Of a DNA stretch of 64,000 bases, positions 1 to 13,686 are shown piece after piece. Made by a program: the position numbers and the translations under genes. The stretch is from Cinclus cinclus (Eukaryota > Chordata > Aves > Passeriformes > Cinclidae), in contig NC_085047.1 in NCBI RefSeq assembly GCF_963662255.1, positions 108,742,181 to 108,806,180 on the forward strand, in the 5' to 3' direction. The notes under the pieces were generated by a model. The model was not told the DNA's origin, did no database searches, and was given only the letters and a program-made list of their open reading frames with translations. Each line of letters begins with the position of its first letter. Position 1 is the first letter of the stretch.

Positions 1-3000
1 CAGGGACTGGCAGATCTCTGGTGGAGGGTCTCAGAAGGGCAACAAAGCAGGAGATGCCAACATTGCAACTTGCCATTGCTTTCATCCAGGATGAGTCTCT
101 CAAACAGGATTTTATCTGGTAAAACTTTGAGTGTGCTCTTCGTGTGTCTCTCCTTTTTCCTGACTCATATTTATTCAACTGCTTAAATCAAATTCTTTGG
201 GTTCTTCCATTCCTAAGATAAAAAACACTTACTGCTTTCTGACTTCAATAGCCAAGCTAATAAATCCAGTTGGTAGACTTAATTTTTTTTAAGCTTTTAT
301 GAACTGAAAAAAAGAGCAGGCGGTTTTATGCTGATGCACAGTCACTGGTGGTATATGAACATAACCTGTATCACATCCTGCCAGATGATATTTTATTGTT
401 GTTATTGTCATTTATTGTTTAGACTAACTGGAAGTGCTGCCACTGTTTGTTTAAAATCAAATTTAGTAATTCTGCACTGATCTGCAAGAAAACTGTTTAG
501 AAGAAAAATATGGCATTTACAGCAACAGTAAAGAACTTTAAAGCCATGCTAACAACCTTGCCTAGACTACGCCACTTGCAATGCTGTTATTTAGTTACAT
601 TATTTAATTCTAACACACATGCAGAAACTATTCTGAAGCTTAGAAGAAAACTCTATAGTGTCATTAAAAATACCACTCCGAGGTATTGCATATATCTAGT
701 CATATCCAAAGGAATAAAAAATTTAGATGGTTACCAGAAGCTTAAAATCTAGCAGCTATATAACTTCTTAGATAAACAAAAGTCAGCAGCATATGGCTCA
801 GAGTGATAATTCTCAGAAACCAGCACCTCCTTGAATCACTAATACCAATCTAAGTTTAAAACCAGCATTTCTGGTATGAGAATCCCCCATTCAGCCTACT
901 CTTTATTGCTCTCTCTACATCATGGAAAAACCATAGAGGCCATCTACCCTTTGCCTGCATTCCCCAAATTAATTTTCTAGGAAGCCCTAAAGCTACCAAA
1001 ACTTTGTCCACACCAAGAAGAGTTTAGTGGGGCTGGGAGAGCCTTGTCCGTCCTGCTGCCATTCCAAACCAAGGTCTTACACATTCTTATCTGAAGTGAG
1101 GGTGACTTCACATTAACCTGAGAGAATGCTTCATCCATTTGAATATGGGATTTTGGGAATGTGAGCAAGTATAGAGGGAGAGAGGAAAAAATCCACCCGG
1201 CTGCAGCCATAATCCCCAATGCCCTCCCCAGTGAGAAGAGCATTAGTAGCTCCACAGCCCAAATGCCAGAGGGTTTCAAAGTCACAGCAGAGGGCTGGGG
1301 AACATTTAATATTTTTTTAAATTTTCTAGCATTATCATGCACCTTCATCAAATAAGTCCTTTAGACCGTAGCCAATGTACCTCTGTCTTTATAGATCTTG
1401 TGAGACTGGAAGATCTTTGGGGTAGAAATTTTATCTCCTTGGTAAAATATCCTGCACACTTCAACATATGGTTTAAAAATAATGAAATGTCCAAAGGACT
1501 TCAGTGCCTTCTCAGCTGCACACATTTAGAACAGATAAGTTTTGACTGGCACTGTTCAAAGCAGAACTTAATCCACATTTCACATTCCTATTCTGGGAAA
1601 GGGCTATTGCAGAAAAGTATGGCTAGTTAATTATGAATCTAGTTGTCACATAGGAAAAAAGGACACTACATACCTTCTGGCTGATAAAGACAAGTCGCAT
1701 TGTTAGGGAGACCAACAAACTTTTCATAAAGAGGAGGGCAATGGGTGCAAGGTTAGGACTCTAGCAGCCTCTGGTGGCTGTTCAAATAGAGTTTTATTAT
1801 TATTTTTTTTAAAGTTCATGATTATGCAAACTTTTTAATTTGATTTTGTTTTTTACAATTTTGTTTTCATGCAGTAATATGAACAACTTTTGACTTGTAA
1901 AAAAGATGTCTTTACTTGTAAACTCTTTGGTTATCTCTGAAAGGTTATTATTTTGTTGCAAGCATTTTTAATAGAAGAGGTCACCTAAATGCATTGGTGT
2001 ATTTAGCTAGCAGAATCTAGATGAGAGGTAGTAATGGTAAGTGACTAATTACAAAGGCTAATTCAAATGATTTGAACACAGATTTTGTTTTGACTATTAT
2101 CAATATAAGCTATATCAACACACTGCCTTGTAAATTAATAGCCCTGTCTTTAAATTTTATTGAATAATATTGTTTCATAATAGTAGTAAAACACTATAGG
2201 CAGTAGATTCCTACAGGATTATTTATCATCTTTATGTCTCATGTCACCCCAGGAAAATGCAGTAATTTTTGTCAGGCTGTATTTCTTCAGCTTTGCAGCT
2301 GCCATCCACTGCAACTGCTGTAGCAAAAACTGCAAACCACTAAGAATTGCTACTCCTATTTTCACAGACTCCTAATTTTCTGGAACAGTCTCCTTTTAGT
2401 GGTCAAATTTTCCATGTTTGGTCTATGCACATAGGAGTGAGTGTCTGGAACAGAACAACACCCCATTAAGATATTTTTTCCAAGGGAAAGACTCTAGAGA
2501 AGGTTACAACACTCTTTTGTGCGTGTCAACTGATCCAAGTGTTTAGACACATAATTGCTTGCACAAAACTCTGCCTGTGACTCCCTGTGTATTGCCCCAG
2601 GTCATTCACACTGGTGCACTGCTCATTCCAAGGGAAACTAGAAAGGTAAAAGTCTATTCACCACTAAAATGGTGCCTTTCCTTACCTTGAAATGTCATCA
2701 AAATCCCACCTTGAGTGGGATGCATGCAGGGCTGGGTCAAGACAATGTGGCAAGGGTCATGTCCTTTTCATCTTAGCCCTAAAACTCAACCCTAACACGT
2801 GGTCTAATTCCTCTTCTGTCCTCTAAAAGATGCATCTGACACTCCATACAAACTGAATTTGTTCCCCTCCGGTTTCCTACCCAGATATAAAGAGTGGCTT
2901 ATGTTTTGTTGACTAAGTCAACCTGACTTCAAAGTTAGATTTTTATAATCCATGTATTTCAATGAATACTTCTCCCTAAAGCTGTACATCAGATGATTAA

Positions 3001-6000
3001 TAGAAAAGGCTTTAAGGACTTCCTAATATCGTCTTCTGATCTGGTTTTATTTTTTCTTTGCCTCCAAAGATAGGGTATTTTTAAAAGTGGCCAAAAATGT
3101 CAAATTTACCTTTTCTTTATATTCACGGGTCATTGAACAGTAAGCCCTTCAGACAATCCTAAAAATGCTTGTTTGTAAAGCAGTAAGGTTGTGTGACTTA
3201 CACTCATTACATATGCATAGAAGAAAGCCATGTATGATTTTAAATAGGAACCTTAAATACAAATTTGCCTGCTGATATTTGTTAAAATTTCTGGTAACAC
3301 AGAACAATAGGGGCAAAAAAAAAAAATCTTTAAAACAAATCAGGAAGATTAGAACTCTGCAACATGGAGTTAATGAGAATCAAACCTCCCTTTCTGTAAC
3401 ATGACCCAAGAAGAATTCCACTGTACAGAGCAGTGTGGCATTTATCAACTCTTTCACAAGATTTTAACAGCAGGTGTATAACCACAATGAGATGGAAACA
3501 GCCTTTAGAATCCCAGATTAGAAGAAAATGACCTGCCTGGTTTTATGTTGGAAGTGTTTAGCCTATGGGTATGCCTGCAGCATCACTGCAATGGCACGTG
3601 GAAGGGAAAGCCTGGTATATTATCCTGTGGCTGACATATCTTTTATTAAAGGAACTTTCATTTTAAGACACTGGTGGAGGATAAGATTTCCAATGAGAGT
3701 CTGTAATGAGTTTTACATATACAAGGTCACCTTGTGTGCTGTGCAGTGCTGGAGAATTAAGGGCAGAGGTGTTTGAACAGTGAGGAAGGACAGTGAAATT
3801 GTAGCAGAGATCTTTGGGGAGGACAAAGGCCAGAGTTAGCACCAGCTGTATACCTGAAAGAAACCATTATTTTAAGAGCTATTGAAGTATTTTATTTTTG
3901 CTTACTAATCTAGGTGATACAATGAGGATCTGTGGTGGTATAGCAGTCACAGCCTGACAAGAAAACCACTAATCCTACACTTTACTCCTACTCACACAAC
4001 TTGTGTGTCATTGTTTAGCATCCAAAAGCTAGTTTTATTGTTGCATAGAGCCTATGCAAAATCATGTTCTGTTTTCTTTTGACTCTTTAAAGAAGGAAAG
4101 GTAGAAACCACTGACTTCTTAGTCCTATTAATGGCTTGTCTGATGGAGGATATAAAACCATTGTTTAAAATATGTATCTGCATAGAAGCATTTTGTTTTG
4201 GAACAGCTTGATTTTAAGTGTGACCTGAGAAAAGAGCCTTAGCAATTAAATATCATGGAGCATAACTGTGGGAACAACTAAATTACATTTTCTTGACAGG
4301 AAAATTTTTCATCAAAAGCAGGTTTACCCACTCAAAATATAAGCTGGAAGTGTGAAAACCTCTGGCAGGCAGCTGTGGGTGTTATAAAGATCTATGCACA
4401 AAGGACCTGCTCTCGTTACAGCCTTGTCCTGCCAGCCAGTACAATCAATGTTCATGGGAAGCAGCCCCTCCAAAAGACTGCCACAAAAGGCCTTGCTGTG
4501 CAAGCAAACATGAGCAAGCTTGTCTATTCTGCCATCTGTTACTGAGACCGCCTGTGACTGCTGAATCATTTGCTTCCCTCGGCTTATTTAAGGTTCTTAG
4601 CTGGCATCTTCAGAAATGAGGGTCTGCTCATCTCTCTGCCTTGGCTCAGAGTGTCAGTGAAGATTACAGACTGGCATTTTCTGTCACAGTCAGACTGGAA
4701 GAGAGGTACAAGAGGACAAACGTGTCAAGCCTTGGTTCTTGAAAGTTTGGGATGGAGAAAGAAGAAACTGAATTTAATGTGAATCTTAGTCTTGAAGAAG
4801 AAGGGAGACAGGAGCAAGGGTTGAAAACCTCCAGCCTCCTGTTCTGCAGGAAGAGAGAGGAAAATCTAAGCAGCAGCTGATGGAGACAGCTGAGTAAAGA
4901 AGCTACAAGGTAAAAATAGCAGCAGGCAGTCAATTAATCTGCCAGTGTTGGGTATGCGTGAGAAAACAGCACAAGGCTTTGGGAGAAGCCGAGTCAGGGA
5001 TGCTGTGTGGGCAAGGGGAGGCAGCTCTGCTGTGAGCCATGAGCAGGAGCTTGCAGAGGAGAAGCAGGCTGGGGCTGGGTTTCTACACTCAGATACAGTT
5101 CTGGAGACACAACTCAAGTTTCACTTAATCACAGCTTCAAACTGAATATTTGTGTGAACAGGACCCTTTTATCATTGAGATACCCACAGTTATTTTATGC
5201 ACTTCCTTAGAAGGGACATTTGCAGATCTCTGAAGTCTCTCTGGAGTACAGACTGTCTACCCAAGGAACAGGGATGTCACCCACCACTGCCCTGCCACGG
5301 CCACTGAAACACATCACTTGTAAATGAGATGTGCAGCACAGGAGGTGTTAACCCCCCTGGAATACTGGCAGTGCCATAGGGCTTGGTGTCATGGACTTTT
5401 CTGTAAATGTTTTTGCTCTTTGAGTAATGACTGCAGTGCACAGGCATATCTGATGGATGGCCTACTCAGCATACTGATGGGCCAAGGATGGAGCTCTGCC
5501 TGTGTTTTGTTTGATCTTTCATGAATGCCAGTGCTAGGAAAGGGTTTTGCAGGGAGAGTCTCAACCTGTTTATTTACGCAGAAAGAATAACATAAATATT
5601 TTGAAGTGTGGCTCAAACCAGGATTCAGCAGAGACAGTAGATAGGCTCAGCAGAAAAAGTTTGGTATGAGCAACTAGGGCGTTGTCTGTGATTGACTCCA
5701 ATTGCAGCTGCTGTGAACTGGGGTGTTTGAACTTGTGATCTTCATTGTGCCACACAAATTCTTGGATAAAAAGTGCTATAAAAATGCCAGGAGTAGCTAT
5801 TCTGTATTTTTCATAGCATTTTATCTATATCTTTTCATTTTCACTGTTCCTGAACTGCCTGAGGTGAAAAAGTCAGCCTGTGCCTTTTCAGAGAAAAAGG
5901 TACAGCTGTGGTTGCTGTTGAGCTCAAGTTTGTAATTTAAGAGCAGGATGCAGGGATGGAGAGGGCAGGTCACTTCCTAAGCCTGCAGCCCTGCACATGC

Positions 6001-8470
6001 ACTGCCTTTGTGGCTCAGTGCTCACTAATTCACTGGGCAGTAGTTTGGCTCACACTGGCTCTGCACCAGCTCCTCTAAACCCCCAGCCCACCCCATCCCC
6101 ACTGGAGCAGAGCCAGCCTGGCACCAACACTGGCTTCTGGGTTCCTAGGGAACACCTGGGTACCCACCCACAGCGCAACATCCACAAATGAGAGCTGGGC
6201 ATTGCAATGACCTGGTCTGCAGCAGGCAGAAAGGACTCTCAGTAAAGAGGCCCTGACCCCCCAGGCAGGGTGGGTCTGACAAACAGCCCCAGGAAAGCAA
6301 CCATCCCAGTGCTGCCAGACACCCAGCACCAGTGCTGAGGATTGGGCTCAGAAGGAAAGCAGCAGCATCCCCCAGCACCACACCTCAGGCTGCAGGCAGG
6401 GCATGTTTAGCTCATGGACACAACTCAGCTCTCCTGGTGCCACCAGCTCTGGCAGCAGCTCTGCTCTGCCCATGACTTCTGTCAGCCAGGAGGTGGGCAC
6501 TGACTTAGCAGGGCTCTCCTCCTTCCATACAAACCCACCTATCCTACTCCTTTGGGAGATGGATTAATATCTGCTGTTTTAAAGGAGGAAGCAAAAGCAG
6601 GTCTGGCTGGGCTGTGAAGATGGACGGCTTTTTAGAGATATCTGTAATAACAAAATCCATCTCACCCAAAACAGCTGAGGTACTGTGACCAAGCAAGGGG
6701 CTAACAAGGCAGCACGGTCTCCCTCCTTCAGAAACCTTGCAGCACAGAGCAGGGGAGTACATTTCTCTAGTTCAGAGATCAAAGCAGTTTGCACTTCTCC
6801 TTGTGATTTTATTCCATGGCTATTTAAGAGCTGGGCCAAGTGGCCATCATTTGCATGTTGCCTTGCTGTTCAGGGATCCAGCTCAGAGGTGTGGAGAGCA
6901 TGCCTTAGACTGGCTGTCAGAGTGAGGTACCAAAATCTCTCCCTTCCTGGCCTGTGCCCAGCTGCCTTCACATGAGACCTGATCTACTGATGGGGTGTCT
7001 CCTGGACTTGGCAGAGAACACCCTGCAGCACACAGCAGTCAGTGGCCAAGCTATCCCAAACGTTAATTCAAGCTATCAAGCTCTGATACTCAAAATCCTT
7101 GCAGCACTGCAGGGAGTGCTGACTGCATTGTGTATTCTGTCTGTCTCATGGGCTGTGTACAAAAACTAGAGAGATTTAAGTGTTAAGCATTTCAGTAATT
7201 TAGCATAAATCACAATTTTATTCACTGGCTTGTTGCAATAATCTCAAAAAAGGGCTCGTCCTGTCTCTTACTTGTCCTTATGGAAGACCTATAAGGTGAA
7301 ACTTGAGCTATTTCTATTTCTTATTAATTAGGAGAAGTACCAAATGCAGAGGAAAGATGCCTTGCTCAGAGCTTAGAGATGACTCCCTATGGCTTCCCTG
7401 GGAAGGGAATGGTCCCAGACACCCAATTATCTCGATGACACACATACCCTGCTGGAAAGCTCTCATCACCCATGTGTTAGGATCAGCTGCCCTCCTGAAC
7501 ATTTAAAGATATCACTATCAAGGCTACACATGGAGTGGCTGCTCTGCTATTAAAATTGGTGTGGCCACCATGGCTTAAAATCCAGGAGTTTTGGCTGCAC
7601 TTCAGAGCACATCTTTGTCTTGAACTTTGAAAGCCACAGTGTCCATGATACTTGTTCAACCCTGAATAAAGACTCATGCAAAGACATGCCAGAAAGATGA
7701 GGGCCTCAGCTGGTGTTAAATTACCAGTGCAGAGTGCCCCATCTGCCACTGAAATACAGCTGCATGGTTCAAAGCGACAAGCACTTGGTGGCTGCTTCCT
7801 CTCACAAATGTCCACAGGATTTCAATCACAAAAAAGAAATTTGTCCTATCCATATGGCTATAATTCATTGGCCATTAATCTCCCAGTGTTTACATATTGA
7901 TTCCTCCAGAGTCTAATCTCAGCCCATAGCTGTCAAGCCAATGTTTGGAGAAAAAACAAGACTGATCCTGCACTCCCAAGGACTCTCTCAGCCTGTGGGC
8001 AATAAACAAGTGTGAGGCCATAAGTCAGACATGTTGTCGAGTCATAGGAACTGTGTCATTTTTACCAGCCTCCCACATCTGCCTTGGTGCCCAAAGGGAA
8101 CCTCACAGCAGTTCTTCCTCTGCTTTGCTTGTGGCTGCCACTTTAACAGGGACTGAAGAGGAAGAGCTTCCAGCTCTACCCCATTTATCTCCTTCACAAT
8201 CAGGTAGTTAACTGAAACATAGGGACAGGTAGGGTTTTTTTTCTGATAAGGACAAGGTGATGGTAAAAAGGGCATCTGTGACATGAAATCCAATTTTCCT
8301 GAAGACAACAGGAGAGAGGATATAAGGTACTCACTCCTTGTTTCAGCCAGAGCTCCCACCCCCAAAGACTCACTCCACATTCCCCAGCCAACCAAACTCT
8401 CAGATCAGCATTTGCCATGTCATGCTTTTCATTTCTTGAGTTATGCCAAGGAGGGCTCAGATCAGATATT
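1..8470. other. Intergenic, no gene recognised
   Basis: This is AT-rich sequence with scattered open frames of under about 125 codons on both strands. None has recognisable motifs, splice-consistent borders or codon structure. The block from about 5940 to 6540 is clearly richer in G+C but almost free of CpG, and I see no coding explanation for it. Since CFAP47 ends at 18.6 kb on the minus strand, this region is downstream of the gene. No exon of a neighbouring gene was identified. Confidence 0.6.
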
Positions 8471-8630
8471 TGGGAAAACCTCTTCACCAAAAGGCTGTAA
8501 CTGGGCAGTTGATTTACCATCCCTAGAGGTATTCCAAAGATGTGTGGATGTGGCACTCAGGGACATGATTTAGTGGTCGACTTGGCAGAGTTGAGTTAAT
8601 GATTCCAACCTAAATGATTCTCTGATTCTC
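8471..8630 (+). mobile_element. CR1 LINE, 3'-end fragment
   Basis: The segment reads as an avian CR1 3' untranslated end: a TGGATGTGGCACTCAGGGAC core, then TTTAGTGGTCGACTTGGCAG, GGTTAAT-like and ATGATTCTCTGATTCT terminal repeats. Compared with the family consensus I remember, about 30 bases are missing between the TTAATG and TTCCAACC blocks, so it is internally deleted as well as 5'-truncated. It has no coding capacity. Confidence 0.8.
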
Positions 8631-11600
8631 CACGGTTTACATGGGTTCTTCTCATCCAGGTATGGCTTTGGTATGAAAACCTTTTACACAGAGTCATGCT
8701 TACACTGCATAAAATTAAGGTTTTTTTACTTCATAAATGTTACATCATAAATGAAGGATAACAGTTCTTCCTGTCCCCCGAAGTCCAGTTTTTACAGATC
8801 TTAAAAGAACCCATTTTCCCATTTGCAGTCAGGTGTTAGTCACTCATTTGAGCTCAGCAGCTGCAGCCCAGCCTGTACATGTGGAGTAAATTGCTCCTCA
8901 GCAGCCCGTATTGCCTCACTGGGGTTTTATAGGAGGGAAGCACATATGCACAACCCTCTTCTGCCTCCCTGTTCTCAGAACTCTTCCACTTTTTTCCTCA
9001 AACTCTTCAGAAGCCTTAGTTTGGTTTTGCTTTCTTAATTTAAAATTTCAGTACTTTCAAAATGGAAATTGTTCAGGGATTGAAGGGGGAAAGCGGGCAG
9101 AGACATGTGAAGTCTCCCTACTCAGACCTGTCTTTTTTCTATGTTGCTGGTTAGTTTGCTAGCTGAAAAATTGTATTTTAGATGCTTGGAAACATTTCTA
9201 GCTTTCCAGAAGAGCTGATCAGCATGGCCCTGCAAGTGACCTAGTGCTTCTCCCAGCAGCAAAAATCAGGTGCAGCTCATGCCCATTCTTAAAACATAAT
9301 AGGCCTTGTCACCAAAGGTATTTTATCAACAAGCAAAATATAACTATCACTTTTCCAAAACTGAAAGGCTTCTTTGGAATAATTTGGCCTTCTGATCAGA
9401 ATAAATATATTTGTAAACATTGCATTCTTTGGAGATAACAGTCAAAATATCAAGCACTTGTTGGTGAGAGTAAATTTAAGCACTTGCAAAGGGGGATCTC
9501 TCTTAGTGTCAGTAGTTTTCTACCTGCTATTCAGGACAATTTATTTTATAATTATATTATATTAGGTTATAGTGGTTTTTTCCTTATGTGACACTGAAAA
9601 TTGAACCACTCATCAAATCCTACAGAAATCTGGGTACTGAATTTTGGCAAACTCCAGGGTAGTTTCATTTCTTTCCTCTAGTCTGAAACCATACCTGTGA
9701 CCTGCACCCCCCTCAAGCAGAAACTACTAAAAGATGACTCTAGGCATGCTGACCTCTGACACCCAGAAATGATGATCATCTCCACTAGGCACATTAATTA
9801 GTTGCTAAAGTAATTAACTGGAAGCCACATAATCAATGCCAGATATTTTGAAGTTGTTTCATTTTGGATTCCAACTGCTACTGGGTTCTCAGACTTATAG
9901 TCCTGAATGTTTTTCTCAGGAAAGGCCAAACTTCATCAGCAGCTGGATTCTTCCAGCCCAAATCTGGGGCTGTATGACCTCACCACCCCCACACCATCAC
10001 TTCTGGTGGGACACAGGTGAGTTTGGGTGAGATTGGAAACATTGGTTAACTTTCTATTTCTCTGTGCACCTTCCTCAAAGAGATGTCTCTGCCTTGCGAA
10101 GAAGCAAAGCAATATCTCAGGGTTGGTGCATTTACATGCTAGTGTTTAGATCCATGTGATATTTGAAAAGGAGAACAGTGAGGGATGGAAGGAGGGATTT
10201 GTGTCAGTACTGTGGTGGCTTTCTGGGGAGGAAACTTCTTCAGGTTTTAGTGAACATTGCAGAAGGGAGATTTCTCTTTTTTCACTTATTTAAATGATGA
10301 TCATTATCTGCTCACGAGTTCAACACCAGGTTTTTGGTTTTTTCATGTTACCTTCAGACTATATTAAAAATGGTGCATTTTCACTGGTCTCGAACTACTT
10401 TTCATAGACATATTTACACAGTGTGCCAAGATACGGTCTTGTTAAATTTATCCTTATATGAGCTTCAGTTACATTGTATGCTTACTGCAAATTAACCAAG
10501 TGTAGTGGAATTTTGCTGGGGAACTGATTTCTTCTTAACATCCTGACTGTCTATAGTCCATCAGAGACATTGAAGGAAGTTTATCAGACACAGGTGTGAT
10601 AGATTTAATGGGGAGGGGGACCATTTGTTCTTTTAATTGTATCTCTTCAACACTGTGAATGCAGTGTGGTTTCTTTTGAGCCAGCAGCTGGTGATGTCAC
10701 ACTCTTAATGTGCTTTTCCTCTTGGGAGCCATTGGTTCTTGTGCCCTCATCCTTCCTGGCTCTCCTCACTGGCCTCAAACACTCTCTCAAGCTATTTTTA
10801 TGGAACTTTATGTCATTGCACTGCATTTAAGGAATATTCTGTCTTCTCTACTTTACAGCCAGAATTACAACACTGTTCTCAAGGTACTGTTCCTTGGTGA
10901 TATGGGTTTTATTTTGCTTTCTTTTTATCAGTCCTATTTGAACTGTTTGGAATTTATTTCTTTTTGTTGTTGGACGGTTTCTTTGGCTGGTTTTCCTTGA
11001 TGGATTGCTGTGATCTCCACTGTTTCTTCCCCTAGCTTTACCATATTTTTTCATACTTCTTACACTGTGACAGAGACACTGGCATAGGGTTCACAGTCCT
11101 GGCAGATGTCTGTGAGCGGCTCAAGTGTTCCTCAACACCTGCTGATTTTTTTTCCCTCCTGTCTCTAGTTTAAATAATCCCCATAACCTTGTCAGTTTTC
11201 TGTGCCAGTTGACTTGTCCTACCTTCTTTAAGGTATAACTATTCCTCACTTACAAACTTTCTCTTCCCAAATAATGACATTACATTCATGTTTTTTCTTC
11301 TTCATGTTGCTTTTAATTCATCAATTCAGACACCAATAATTATATCTATCTGATTCATTGATGATCCTCCCTGTCAATAATCAAGTAATTTATTTTCTTT
11401 TACACTTTGAAAAGTGATAGAACTGCACCCAACCATCATTCTCACTGCACTAGATGATAGGTAAAATCTTCCAAGAGCAACATCACAATTCACTGTCTGT
11501 TATAATGAGCAAGCTTAGTAAGCTAAATGCAAATTTCCTCTTTGTAATTTATTCCTTTTATTACAAACCTGGGAAAAGGTGCAGAGATAATTTGCAGCCT

Positions 11601-12895
11601 ACTCTGAAAATTAAGATAAAGATTATATCAGACCATGAATTGATTATATTTAAAGCTATGGGACCCTCCATGGCAATATCTCCAAGCTGTTCCCTCTTAT
11701 TTACAGCAGCAGAGCTCTGGCTTCAACACTGCAGGTGAAGTTCCACAGCACAAGGGCAGTGAAGGGGGAGGCAGCTCCAGTGCAGCCTTTTGTCCTCCAT
11801 GGTCCAAGGGAGGAGCATGGGAAGTTCCTAATTCCAGCCACCTCCCACCATGGAACTCGGGCACTTTGACTTCTGTGACCTGCAAATGACCAAACAACTC
11901 TTACAGATGTTCAACCCCTGGTTAATGACATTTTTAAATAAGCTACTCAAATGTTTCTGCAGCTGATTTGTGGGTCAGTACAGTGGCATGTCATGTAGCA
12001 ATTAATTCCTCATATGGCTGTGATCACAGCCACTGTGTGTAGATGCTGTTCTCTAAAGGAAAGGAAGCTTCCTTAGAAAAGGTTTATATACTATAAGAAT
12101 TCTTTATTGTGAAGATTTAATTTTGTAGCTGTGAGCTTGTTTGTCTTTGTCTCCCCTTCACACCATCTCCTCTGTGCAATTTAGATTCAGGTTCAATAGG
12201 AACTGCTTCAAAATGAGTGACTGGTAGCTGAGCACAGGAAGGTTCAGACCAAGGCAGGATAGCCTTGTTTTTAGTTTTGTATTGTCTTTTTTTTCTTTCT
12301 TTCTTTTATTATTGCTTTTTACTTATTTTTTTCATAGCAAATATTAGGACAGAAATAAGACAATGACAAATGGAATGGAAGTACAAATTAACCATGCTAG
12401 CCAGGTGGCTGCATGGTCAGAAAAGCATTTTAAAGTCAAAAGTTTTACATTGGAATGCAATAGTTCATGCCAGGAGCAATGCAAGGCTGCTGAGTCAGTG
12501 CTGTTCACATATTTACCATGTATTTAACCCAATACTCACAAGTATGCTCTGAATTCAGAAGCACACACCTGACTGCCTGAACATGCAGCTTGACTTTCTA
12601 AGAGCAGAGTTATGCAAATACACATTTATTTTACATTTCAAGGAATAAAAGTGATAACTATTATATTATTACTTTATATTTAACTCTGTGATAGACCACA
12701 CACTGCAGAGAGCTATTCCTAAATGGAGTTAGTGTGCTGGCAGTACAATTTCTTGACATAGTGGTTTTGGGTTTGTTTTCTCCATTGATATTAAACAGTC
12801 AAAAATGTTTTAGAGTGTTGACAGAAGTCCCCAGTACACTAAATGCTGCATCCCATGATATTTATGGGAGAATTGGTCCATTGTTCAGCTCTGGA
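8631..12895. other. Intergenic, no gene recognised
   Basis: This stretch holds only short open frames without recognisable domains and several T-rich tracts (for example around 10900-10990 and 12285-12330). Frames at 10710-11000 and 11454-11738 were examined and show nothing beyond hydrophobic, T-rich codon runs. No RNA gene or repeat family was recognised. Confidence 0.55.
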
Positions 12896-13378
12896 TTTCT
12901 CAGGAGAGACACAGATCTGTTGGTGTCAGTCTGGAGGAGGGCCACAAAAATGATCAGAGGAATGAATGAAAGGTTTCTCAGGTGCAGAAAGGCTGAGGAG
13001 CTGGGGTTGTTCCACACGGAAAAGACTCCAGGGAGACCTTATTGAAGCCTTTCAGTAGGTACAGGGCACTTACATGACAGATGGGGACAGACTTTTTAAC
13101 AGGGCCTGTTGCAACGGGACAAAGGGTAATGGTTTTGAACTGAAAGAGATTTAGACTAGATAAATGGAAGAAATCTTTTACAAAGAGGATAGTGAAACAC
13201 CAGACCAGGATGTCCAGAGATGTGGCAGATGACTGTGTCTGGAAACATTAAAAGTCAGGTTAAATGGGGCTGTGAGCAAACTGATCTAGTTGAAGATGTC
13301 CCTGTTCATCAAAGGGGGTTTGAACTAGATGGCCTTTAAATGTCCCTTCCAAAAAAACCTGTTCTATGACTCTATGAT
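12896..13378 (+). mobile_element. CR1 LINE, 5'-truncated copy of about 480 bp
   Basis: The sequence follows the CR1 3' region in order: GCTGAGGAGCTGGGGTTGTT, GATGGGGACAGACTTTTTA, a GCAACGGGACAAAGGGTAATGG-like block, TTAGACTAGATA and GTTTGAACTAGATGGCCTTT. It ends in the typical octamer-like TTCTATGACTCTATGAT tail. Many point changes and small gaps mark it as an old copy. It is antisense to CFAP47 but lies downstream of it. Confidence 0.88.
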
Positions 13379-13665
13379 ACTTAAACCTAAACAATATTAG
13401 AAAAATGTGTTCTACACTCATCAAAGAATGTGGAAGTTTCACACCTCACCCTGAAGTCTGTTTGTTTATTAACAGGTCATCAGGAATCTTTATTTTCATA
13501 GGGTAATTTCCTCAAAATTCAAACCTGTCTTCTGAGATGCTTCTTTTAGAGAAGCTTGTGGGTGTGTGGGCGGAGGCAATTGTTTCTTCTGCTTTGTTTG
13601 TTGTGCTTTTTTTAGCAACAATTGCAGGTTTCATTGATCTGCAATGTATATTTTGCACTTCAGTG

Positions 13666-13686
13666 TTATATATATATATATATATG
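13666..13686. repeat. (TA)n microsatellite
   Basis: About ten uninterrupted TA units. Short and probably length-variable. It produces a spurious run of Ile/Tyr codons in overlapping frames. Confidence 0.85.
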
